Shown here: in pieces, positions 34,491-44,031 of the stretch
Position numbering within the stretch: the stretch's first letter is position 1
Layout: the number at the start of each line of letters is the position of its first letter
Source: Erodium maritimum
Lineage: Eukaryota; Streptophyta; Magnoliopsida; Geraniales; Geraniaceae
DNA: 64,000 bases
Assembly: GCA_963921825.1 (NCBI GenBank)
Contig: OY997594.1
Location: 9,739,001-9,803,000, forward strand
Direction: 5' to 3'
Program-made: the position numbers and the translations under genes
The notes under the pieces: generated by a model
What the model was told of the DNA's origin: nothing
Database searches by the model: none
Seen by the model: the letters and a program-made list of their open reading frames with translations, nothing else

Positions 34491-35443
34491 TTGTGTAGCT
34501 TTCTGTCGTGTCCTTGGAGGAGGTCGTCGATAGTTGTGTCGGGTTTACATTACGAGTCCGAGTGTTGAGTCTGTTGAGGAAGGTAACGGGTTGTATGTCA
34601 GTTGAGTACTTGAGTTGGGGATTGTAGTCCCGGTGTTGGGTTTGGTTTTGCCGTCACTGGCTTTGTCTGCTAATTATGTCATAGTCAGTCTGTTATCTAT
34701 GGTGGTGAGCGAACGCTCACCCCTAGCTGCTTTTCCTACAGGTACTGATCACTGGACGGACTAGGTGAGCTCTTGAAGCTTGTGGAGATAGGAGCGGAGT
34801 CTGGTCTTTATATTTTGAGTCTAGTGACGGATACTTGTACCTTGTCCGGACGTTTTTGTATTGTAAATATTATTTTGATAACTAAATGGTAATTTCAAAG
34901 TCTTCGTTCAAAACAGGTTTCAAGTGTTTTTATGATTTTAAATGTTCGCGTCCCGAGTTCGGTTTACTGAAATTGGGGCGTGACATTACCTCTTTCTCTC
35001 CGCTACTACAGTACTTTCTATATGGTGACATGACTTAATTGAAAAAAGCTCTATGAAGACATCATTTTAAATATTAATTTAAAATAAACCAAACGACGGT
35101 GAAAAGACTTACCAACGCATTAAATGCGATAAGATCTTGGTGTATTCGAGGGGGATTTTAGTAATGATGGAATATAACCGTGGAAACTTAACCGTCAGAT
35201 TTTGAAATCATATCGATTAGATCATAGCGTCTGATTTTGTTAACGATTGACACGTGTCAACTACATGATCTTATCGTATCACATGCCAGTACATGTTAAT
35301 CAGCATTTGTTTGCGAATTGTGAGATATGGATTGCGAAAATAAGATATATGTTTTGCGGGAATCATTATCGGTTAACTACTCCGTCCATAATTAGAACTC
35401 TACTTTAAACAAAATAACGATAATGCCACCGCAAGATTTCAAC

Positions 35444-35451
35444 TATAAATA
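35444..35451 (+). promoter_or_regulatory. TATA box of small gene 4
   Basis: TATAAATA followed by CCCCCACCCC lies about 100 bp before the ATG at 35543. The context closely resembles that at 10089. Confidence 0.65.
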
Positions 35452-35542
35452 CCCCCACCCCTGTACTACTTAACCGTACAACTCTCCTTCAATTTCAAAT
35501 TCTCTTCTCAAGTAACTTCAAATAACCAGGTCTGCAAAAGCG

Positions 35543-35872
35543 ATGGCCCCCAACAGGAAACGCACCAGAGTGGAAGGAAACGTTTGCACCCAAGAAGCTA
35601 TGGAACGTACCAGAGAGGAACGTTGTAACAGGATGCTAGAGATGCAGGAAGCCGCTATGGAATCGGCAATGCAGTATCGTAAAATAAGGTTGGGACTAAT
35701 CCAGATCCACTTTTTACTGATGGAGGAGAAGGTGGTAAGCCTTGCCAATGAACTGCAAGTGCTTGACATGAGCAACTCGACGGCAAAGCATAAGGAAGAT
35801 AGGGACAAGATGATGACGACACTGAAAGAGATTCAGGACTTCTTCAAAACCATGGAGATAGCAGAGGACTAG
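35543..35872 (+). CDS. small charged helical accessory protein 4
   Basis: This 109-residue paralogue of the proteins at 10170 and 11198 has a basic N-terminus (MAPNRKRTR, possible nuclear signal), then a helical core with IRLGLIQIHFLLMEEKVVSL near residues 50-70, then ANELQ, an acidic or polar linker, and a final helix with MMTTLKEIQDFFKTM. The KVV.LA.E(L/I) core aligns with RVVNLMAELE and QVVKLLAEIE in the paralogues. It is a single exon with its own TATA box and a T-rich trailer. It lies on the far side of the nested insertions from the other three, supporting one original transposon. Function unknown. Confidence 0.66.
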   Translation: MAPNRKRTRVEGNVCTQEAMERTREERCNRMLEMQEAAMESAMQYRKIRLGLIQIHFLLMEEKVVSLANELQVLDMSNSTAKHKEDRDKMMTTLKEIQDFFKTMEIAED

Positions 35873-36019
35873 GGCACATCCGACCCATGAAGGATGTAGT
35901 TATATTTTCCCTATTATCATGTCAATCGTCTTTTGATGTTTTTGTTTTGTCTTTTGAAAACTTGTTTTCTCAATGAATGGATGACTAGTATCTGCCTGTT
36001 CTATTGTGAAAGTAATCTA

Positions 36020-36450
36020 TATTAAATTCGCAAAAGACATGTTCTGTATTCTCAAAGTCTTATTGTTAATTTCGTAAAAGAGACATGATTATTCGCAAAA
36101 CAAAAAATACTGAAATACTAACATGTTTGCGCACAACTAGAGCATATCTTATCACGGTAAAATCGGACAGCACCACAGTGTATTCTTCATACACTAAATG
36201 GTAAGTTTAATCACATAATAAAAGTTTCATATTCTCCATAACCTAGAATAAGTAAAGTTCATTACATTCTCAAACAGGATGTGGTATATTCTCAACTATA
36301 AACAAATATTTCGCAAACAGGATCTTATAATTTCGTAAAACAGTACACAGAGTATTTTTATATACAAAGATACAGTATTCTCAAACAAGATATTATATAT
36401 TCTCAAACAAGATATCATATATTCTCAAACCAAAATTCTCCTTTCTGAAA
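36020..36450. repeat. dispersed-motif cluster C
   Basis: Several copies of ATTCTCAAACAAGATAT, ATTCTCAAACAGG, TTTCGCAAACAGG and ATTCGCAAAAC lie just downstream of the Ulp1-like gene and of small gene 4. Confidence 0.75.
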
Positions 36451-36481
36451 ACCAATATCAATAATCAAAAAGAGTAATTCA

Positions 36482-39400
36482 CTAAGCTTTATGACGTTCG
36501 CATGGTAATAAGGCTTTATACTTGACACTAAATTCGAATTTGATCTTCTTCTTGTTGAAATAATCTCTGATATTCTCCTCAATTTCTCTCCACAGGCTGT
36601 TCTTCTCAAATGTGGTCAACTTAAAGAGGAATTTTTTCCCTCAATAATTTAATCTGTGGAGCCTACAAAACCAAAATTTAAAGATCAAATCTATACTCAT
36701 TGTTATATACTGACAAATAAATAATTGTTGGTTTAACTTACATCATTAACGGCCAATTCTTCTGCCCAATTCCCATTTCCAAGATACGATTCCATGTTCC
36801 ACATAGCATACACCCCACAATCCATATGATTGTCGTTAGATTCCCATGGTACATGGAGCCGATCAATCTTACCTTTGAAAATTTTCTGAGCTAGAGCTTT
36901 ATCAGTTTTTGTTATGACCTTGCAAATTTTAGACGTCTACGCAACACAAAAACACCAAAGAAAAATAAGTAAAAACAGAAATCAATAGATAGACAGTAAT
37001 CAAACACATAGTCAATGACAGAAGAATACGTACCAATTTATAGTGAATATTTCCATAACGAATATCGTCATCAACCATTCCTTTAACATTGTCAATAATA
37101 TCTGAATTTCCGTTGTTCATGTCGATGCATAAGAGTGTGTAGTGATTGCTCTTAAAAACAACAATGAAAACCTGTAAAAAAAAATATATATAAAATACAT
37201 CAGCATATTAATATAATGTATAAATTGGTTTATATAATACAACCATTCACTACTATATCAGCAAAACAGATATTCATTATCCGCAAACTAGATATTCATT
37301 ATCAGCAAACCTGGGGAAACTGTTTCTCAAACCAGGGTGCCCATATCCGTAAAACATATATTCATTATCCGCAAACTAAATACAGCATATTCGCAAACAA
37401 GAAAATCCATAACCTCCGACCAGATATTGCGTGTCTCAAACAGGTAAACGTTATTTCTCAAACAAGGGTGCGTATAATCGCAAAACATACAAACCTTAAC
37501 CGCAACCAACATATTGCATATTCTAAAACCAACCATGTATTATAGTTACCAAATCCAACTTCTTCCATGAAAAGGAAGGGAACTCCTTAGTTTCAATCTT
37601 GAAAACTCGTCAAAATCTACATCTTTTTTATGTTCCGAAAGCATAGCCTACAAAATAAACATATAAATAACAAAAACATAATAAAATAATTCAAATTATA
37701 AACGTAATCAACCAAAAAAATGCGCAAACTATGCTTACACTAAGAGAAGCTGCAAAGAAGAACCGGTTAGATGATGAATCACTCTTGATCGTTTCCAGAT
37801 GATTCAGATAGTGACACCACCCATTAATGGTTTTCAATTCAATCCATGCATCGGTTTTGAAAGAATTAAAGCCCCCCTTGGTAATAAAATTTTCAGAGCA
37901 CTGAAACATAAAATCTCTGCATTCACAGAGAGAAAAGCCTATTCACTGTATTTGCAAAAATATAATATAAAAAAAAAATAAAGGGAAAAACATATTTTAC
38001 TTACCAATCCTCAAATTTGCTTATATTCATCACCCAATCAGCAACACAACCTTCAACCTCTAGAAGATCGGACCAATAATCTGTTTGACGATCAACGTAC
38101 GGAGAACACAGAAATTTAGACAGTGCAATCAAACGAGCTGAAGGTTGTTTGCCTGGAGTTTCACATAATAAAGATGCCTCGCTGCACCCAATTGTCGTAA
38201 AACCCTTGCTAGTTGCAGCACGTTTCTTAACAACAGGGGGATTTTTCTTAACAGCACCTTGAGCTTTTTTTGCTGCAATAGTAGGGGGTAATTTCTTCTC
38301 GGGGACAACAGCAGGGCCTTTCTTACCGGGTGCACGAGCATGAGCTCTCTTCTTCGGTGGATAAATAACTGAGCCAGACTCCACATGACCAACACCATTG
38401 TTCGACTTCTTAGGAGGATGCACGGGGCCTTTTTTAGCAGGAAGAGATATGACAGCAGGGCGTTGGACTATGGATTCACAAAATCTTGCCATTGCAAGTT
38501 CAGGATGCGCGTCAACTGCCTCAGGGACCTCTTTCCCATCAATAGTGCGATTGATATTTCGCTCAACCCGTCCAGTAACAAGTGGCGGGGGTTGAGTCTT
38601 GCAAGCTTGATTAACAGGTGGATCATTGTTAACATTTTGTTCGACAATAATTATGTTGAGTGGCTCGGGTTGCACTTGAACTGTCTGACAAAAGTCATTG
38701 ACAGACGCAGACCTGTTGACATTTCCTTGACTGCCTTCTATAGTAAGTGGATCTTATTGCACTGCAAGAGCCCAACAATCATATTTCTTACCAACATCAG
38801 AAGCTTCACGTTCCGCGATTGGATGATCAACAACCATGTCACAAGCTTCCTTCCCAATACCAGAAGCAACAGAAATAGCGTCAAACTCATCGCCAACACA
38901 GTTAATCTTTTCTGGCTCAGTTTTTTCTGCAACCATATTATCCACAGGGGGTGCATCATTACTTGCGAACAATTTCCGAACCACATTATCGCATTCAGGG
39001 CTTGACAATGTAGTGGATCCAGAAAGGCATGGTGAAAGAACATTTGCAGACGATTTTTGGGATGGTGAAAGAAGTCTGAACGTTGGTGGAGTAACAGCAC
39101 GAGCATGTGGCTTCTCTGCTCCTTTGTACCCTTCCCCAACGTGTGTTGCTGATTCAATCAATTTCTCAATAGTCTCGATAACCCTGGGTAGATTAAACCA
39201 TGAGTCTTGTGACAGCAACACACCTTGTGTGTCAGGAATGACATCTTCGGGTTTTTTATTCCCAGTCAAACCATCAAACAGGGTTGACACTGCCTTGAAA
39301 CACTCAGCATTGAGATCGGCGATATGCCCTTCAACCAACAACTGATGACATTCCAAAAAACCTTCTGCAACCTTATTCCCCGCTAATCGAAACATTTCTG

Positions 39401-42065
39401 CAATCCTCTGAATACGATAAAAAGAAGCATGTTAATGTGATTAAATGCAAACAAATAAAACACAGGGTATGCATCAACTACAAAACACATCTACCATCCA
39501 AAATGTGCATATTTGCATACAATAAACCTACGCACATATCACATGCAGGATATACTCAAAACTTTTTCTCAAACCAGAGTGCGCATACTCGCAAAACAAT
39601 GAATCACTATCCGCAAACTAGGTAAAGCATACTCGCAAAACATAAATTCACTATCCGCAACTAGGTAAAGCATACTCGCAAAACATATATTCACTATCCG
39701 CAAACTAGGTAAAGCATATTAGCAAATAAGTCAATCAATAACAGGGTATGCATCAACTACAAAACACATCTGCAAACCAAAATGTGCATATGTGCATACA
39801 ATAAACCTACGCACATATCACATGCAGTATATACTCAAAACTGTTTCTCAAACCAGAGTGCGCATACTCGCAAAACATTGAATCACTATCCGCAAACTAG
39901 GTAAATCATACTCGCAAAACATAAATTCACTATCCACAAACTAGGTAAAGCATACTCGCAAAACATATATTCACTATCCGCAAACTAGGTACTGCATATT
40001 AGCAAACAAGTCAATCAATAACCTCACTGTATATTTGAAAAACATAATTCCCCCCAAAAAATAAATTAAATAATAGAATACCTCTGGAGAACCCATTTCA
40101 CTATGAAACGGGGGGGGGGGGGGGGGGTATTTGGGGCCGGTGGATCTCCTCCATTTCTATCACCCCTTTCATTATCTCTATTTACGTTAGGGGTGGATGC
40201 TGAGCAACATTCTCTTCCTCCCAAACCCGTGGAGGACCCTCCCTCCGTATGTGACCCATTCCAAATGCATCACACTGTATTTCATCGCCGACTCTTCTAT
40301 TCACCAATGTGGTATTCCATCCAATCAAAGAGGGCCACGCCCTAGGAACCTCACACGTGCTGACTTCAACACGATCAAGATAAAACAACTGCATCATTCA
40401 AAGAAAAAGACATGTCACATGACTATAACATAACAGTTTATTAAATATAAAATGCAACACGTTAAAATGAAAAATAAACTTACCAACAAGAAAGTGATTG
40501 GTCCAGAAAAATTCTTTGAACCGTCGGGTTTTAACCAGGCTTGTTTTGTATCCACAAGTCTCTTGACTAAAAACTTGTACCAATTAAAATCTTGTATGTG
40601 AGATACATCAACAATAGAACGGAAGCATGACTGATTCACATAACCATCATTCCCGGAATCGATCATGCAAGTGACAAACAACATCATGAAGTTTCTTTTG
40701 AAATCATCTCCCCCTTCAATTTGCGTCTTCATCTGATCAACCAACTGCTTATTGATGATAAGACGCTTGATCTCGCCTTTGTCTTTTGTATTGAATTGCC
40801 GTTGCCATAATTTAAGTTCATCAGTGCACAGGGCGCCCCAATTATCGACTATGACGTCTTGCACACCATTTGGAATGCCCAAAGTTTCATGCACTTCCTT
40901 TTCTGTGATACGCAATTTCGCATCTGGCAAAACTAATGATGAGCTAAGGTGGTTATACTTAGACACCAGGTAGTATCCAATCCTGCTTGGAATGATCTTC
41001 ACAGCAAAATGAAGAATGTGCCCAAACCCAATTTCCCGCACTACTTCTTTTTGGTGTTTGTTCAAACTCTCCACCAACTCAACCAATCTCTTTGGAGATG
41101 ACCTGGTCTTCAAACCATCAACCATGCCAAACTTATCAGATATCGGAACAACTCTATCGGACTCACAACCCTTGGTGCGCTTAACATTCTTCTTCTCAAC
41201 AGCTAATTCTCCACCTCTCTTCTTTCCGGCTTTAGCAGGTGGGACAGCTACATCAGAACTTCCTTCATAAAAAGATTCACAAACCTCGGCTACCTTCTTC
41301 TTTTTATTTGAAACTCTTCTTTTATCTTTATTCATAATAGACTTCTGTTTCTTCAACATATTAGCAAGAGTCGCATTTCCTTCGCCAACATCAGCCTCTA
41401 TGGATGGCCTATCCATTAAAAGAAGAGGATGCACTGTATCCGGAGTTTTATCTACAATTCGCAAACAAGGGTTTGCAAATCAGCAAAACATACTAAATAC
41501 AAAAACATCATATTCTCAAACAGGGAAAACTGTTCCTCAAACTAGGGTATGTTTATACGCAAAACAGATATTCATTACCCGCAAACTACATACATCATAT
41601 TCGCAAACAATGAATAAATACCTCACACACAGATATTGCATATCTCAAACAGGAAAAGGTTATTTCTCAAACCTGGGTGCGTATATCCGCAAAACATATA
41701 ATCCTTAACCTCAACCAACATATTGCATATTCTAAAACAATGAAAAACCAGTTTCTCAAACCAAGGATTGACTATTCGCAAAACAGAAAAACAGAGCCCG
41801 CAAACAAGATACTATATATTCGCAAAACAGAAAACTCAAAACCTCAACCAACAACTTGGTTTTCCTCAAAAGTAGAGCAAAAACATCTCATAGTTAAATA
41901 ATTTCATATATGAATTGAAATGTTGTACTCTAAAAGCGAAACACAAACACTCTGAAAACATAGCAACTGTAAAAAATCCGCAAACTATAAACACTATATT
42001 CTCAAATTACCTGATTCGGTGTCCCTATTGCAGAATGTTGTAGATTCAGCAACCTTCTTCTTCAT
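36482..42065 (-). CDS. Ulp1 (C48) protease-like MULE gene, nine exons, damaged
   Basis: Exons read on the minus strand: 42011-42065, 40484-41451, 40082-40388, 38005-39407, 37739-37916, 37550-37647, 37034-37171, 36742-36936, 36482-36662, with GT-AG junctions throughout. Exons 1 and 2 join in frame (KKKVAEST through DTVHPLL). Exon 2 has a Lys-rich nuclear-signal-like stretch (NKDKRRVSNKKKK) and a plant mobile-element N-terminal domain of the DUF1985/PMD kind (IPSRIGYYLVSKYNHLSS, ITEKEVHETLGIPNG), with LFYLDRVEV opening exon 3. Exon 4 is low-complexity Lys/Pro. The protease core has the catalytic His (HYTLLCIDM) and Asp (IIDN) in exon 7 and Cys (DCGVYAM) in exon 8. Damage: exon 3 leaves frame (stop at 40182, an 18-G run at 40110-40127), an in-frame stop at 38754-38756, a stop at the exon 4-5 joint, and a one-base shift in exon 9 (six-A run). 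Known Ulp1 enzymes cleave SUMO; activity here is doubtful. Confidence 0.75.
37245..37540. repeat. dispersed-motif cluster D, in Ulp1 gene intron 6
   Basis: About twelve motif variants occur in 270 bp, including TATCCGCAAACTA, TATTCGCAAACAA, TTTCTCAAACCAG, TATCAGCAAACC and TAATCGCAAAAC. They fall wholly between exons 6 and 7. Confidence 0.8.
39464..40022. repeat. 279-bp tandem duplication with motif cluster E, in Ulp1 intron 3
   Basis: Two nearly identical units begin at 39464 and 39743 (AGGGTATGCATCAACTAC). Each holds several copies of ACTATCCGCAAACTAGGTA, ATACTCGCAAAACAT and TTTCTCAAACCAGAG. It lies wholly in the intron between exons 3 and 4. Confidence 0.88.
40110..40127 (+). repeat. 18-bp G homopolymer in Ulp1 exon 3
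   Basis: An uninterrupted run of 18 G reads as a proline run on the minus strand. Its length controls the frame of the exon end and could be an assembly artefact. Confidence 0.9.
41458..41850. repeat. dispersed-motif cluster F, in Ulp1 intron 1
   Basis: About sixteen variants, including ATTCGCAAACAAG, ATTCTCAAACAGG, TTCCTCAAACTAG, TATACGCAAAACA and TATCCGCAAAACA, lie between exons 1 and 2. Confidence 0.8.
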
Positions 42066-42399
42066 TCTCTACAGATGGATTACTATAATCAAAAAGCTAA
42101 ATAACCAAACGAAAAAGATTGAATCAAAACCCTAAACACCAAAGATTATAACTCACCGATTAAACCCAGAGTTCAACAATGAACTAATGAAATTCACTTC
42201 GAAATCACACAGGAGACGAAAATCAAGGCAATGGAAGCTCAAAAGATCAGATTCCAAAATGTTCGTTTCGCTAAAAACTCGATTCTGCAAGTTGTTTGGA
42301 GAGCACGAAACGTTTCTGTGCGAACGGGTAGATAAAATTACATATATACCCCTGAACCATAGCAAATCAGTTAAAATGAAACCCATGCGCGAATTATTT

Positions 42400-42518
42400 A
42401 CGACGCGTGCCACTGATGACGCGTTCAAATCAGCGCCATCGCGAGATCCAGATCGGACGGCCATCACGCAGTGTGCAAGTTCGCACCAAATCAGGTGGTT
42501 CGCACCTGATTGCTCTTC
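42400..42518. repeat. diverged relative of foldback terminus near MULE edge
   Basis: Reverse-complemented, this stretch reads ATCAGGTGCGAACCACCTG, then GCGAACTTGCACAC and GGCCGTCCGATC, matching 3173-3256. It abuts a TATATA tract shared with the foldback element. Confidence 0.5.
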
Positions 42519-43552
42519 TATATATATATATAGGACTGGTATCAAGTACAAACAGGGGCTTATTGTGCAAACTACGACCAAATCTGAGCCATAGGATCCC
42601 CCCAAAGTGATGTCAGCAGAGCACACCAGATGCTGACACGTGGACAATTAAATATAAAAACATTGCACCTTATTATGCAAACTACGAATGCACCAGATGT
42701 TGACACGTGGGAGCGCACGCTGCTGGTGCGCGCGCACAGTGCTGATAGTTTACATAGCACGATGTTGATAGTTTAGTACAAATGTGCTGATAGGTTAGTA
42801 CAAATGTGTTGATAGCAACCTATCAGCACATTTATACAAAACTATCAGCACCGTGCTATGTAAACTATCAACACTGTGTGCGCACACCAGCAGCGACCCG
42901 TCCACATGTCAGCATCTAGGGCGCTCTGCTGACGTCACTTTGACCGCATCATCTGGCTCTCGTGCGTTCGTAGTTTGCACAATAAGAGGTGTTTATACTA
43001 GATAGCTACCCTATATATATAGGGTAGCTATCCAGTAAAAACCACCCTTATCGTGCAAACTACGAACCAATCTAAGCCACAGGATGCGGTCAAAGTGACG
43101 TCAGCAGAACGCCCCAGATGCTGACACGTGGTGGGCGCGCTGCTGGTGCGCGCGTGCACCAGCAGCGCGCGCACACACAGTGATGGTGCACGCACACACA
43201 CAGTGATGGTGCACGCGCGTACGGTGCTGGTGCACGCGCGCACGGTGCTGATAGTTTAGTACAAATGTAACCTATCAGCACTTTTGTACTAAACTATCAG
43301 CACCGTGTTATGCAAACTATCAGCACTTTGCGCGCGCGTACCAGCAGCACGTGCGCCCATTTGTCAGCATCTGGTGAGTTCGTAGTTTGCACAATAAGGT
43401 GCGGTGTTTTATATATCTAATTGTCCACGTGTCAGCATCTGGTGCGTTCTACTGACATCACTTTTGGGGGATCCTATGGCTCGGATTGGTTCATAGTTTG
43501 CACAATAAAGGGTGGTTTGTACCTGATACCAACTCTATATATATATGTATAT
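42519..43552. mobile_element. palindromic foldback (MITE-like) element, copy 2
   Basis: Outer arms (GGTATCAAGTACAAACAGG near 42537 and its complement near 43530) are flanked by TATATA tracts. A perfect inner palindrome CTACCCTATATATATAGGGTAG is centred near 43017. Each half is itself bounded by TIR-like ends, so the element looks like two long-TIR units joined tail to tail at a TA tract. No coding capacity. Confidence 0.78.
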
Positions 43553-44031
43553 ATAAAACAAGAAATATTGAATCTGGTTTTTAAAAATTTAATATTTTTT
43601 TTATTTTATTTTTAAAGTTAGATATAAAAAGTAAAATATGATTTTATTTAAAAAATATATTTTTTTAGAATAATATCTAAATTCATAAAAAATAAACAGT
43701 TAGAATTTGATATAAAATAATTAACTCTTATACTATTCAATAATTAGATTTATATATATAAATTTATTTTTAAATATATAATTTATAATAACGTAATTTA
43801 AGAAATTTTAAAAGAGTTTTATCTATTTATAAATATTTTATAAGATTGATTTTTATATGCCAGTATAAGATTGTAAATGACATGTCTATTTGCGTACGAT
43901 ATAACGTCAAAAGGAAGCGTAATGTTGTCGTCCTCTTCTCTTCTCAAGGCCAAGGGTCGATCTTAGAAGAGATACTTCCATTCTCTTTCTCCTCCTCGTT
44001 CTTGTTAAAAAAAATTATTGGAAATAGCTGG
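43553..44031. other. AT-rich DNA, nothing recognised
   Basis: Very AT-rich sequence without a credible frame, RNA gene or repeat beyond simple A/T runs. Confidence 0.5.

Larger units (their letters stand above)
31893..34985 (+). mobile_element. solo LTR of a Tekay-like gypsy element
   Basis: It runs from TGTAATAACCACTCCCGG to TTGGGGCGTGACA with matching 5-bp duplications ttacc at 31888-31892 and 34986-34990, and no interior. It is in the opposite orientation to gypsy elements 1 and 2 but shares their tandem arrays and the inverted repeat GGTGAGCGAACGCTCACC at 34704-34721. Such single LTRs arise by recombination between the two LTRs of one element. Confidence 0.88.
9427..42518. mobile_element. 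large Mutator-like transposon (FAR1-type MULE with Ulp1 gene), interrupted
   Basis: This span holds a FAR1/MULE transposase on the plus strand, a Ulp1-like gene on the minus strand, small accessory genes, and noncoding DNA rich in one short motif (TCCGCAAAC / TTCTCAAAC). The motif occurs on both sides of the later insertions (16878-31596 and 31893-34985) but not inside them, which argues that the two halves were one element. MULEs with Ulp1-like genes are known in plants (Kaonashi/KI-MULEs, VANDALs, CUMULE). I could not define terminal inverted repeats or a 9-bp target duplication, so both edges are approximate. The left edge is lost at the gypsy LTR and the right edge meets a foldback element. 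Confidence 0.55.

Noticed and set aside
38385-39345. Plus-strand frames over 160 codons opposite the Ulp1-like gene
   Set aside because: They are antisense shadows of exon 4, whose minus-strand reading joins to protease exons through consistent splice sites.
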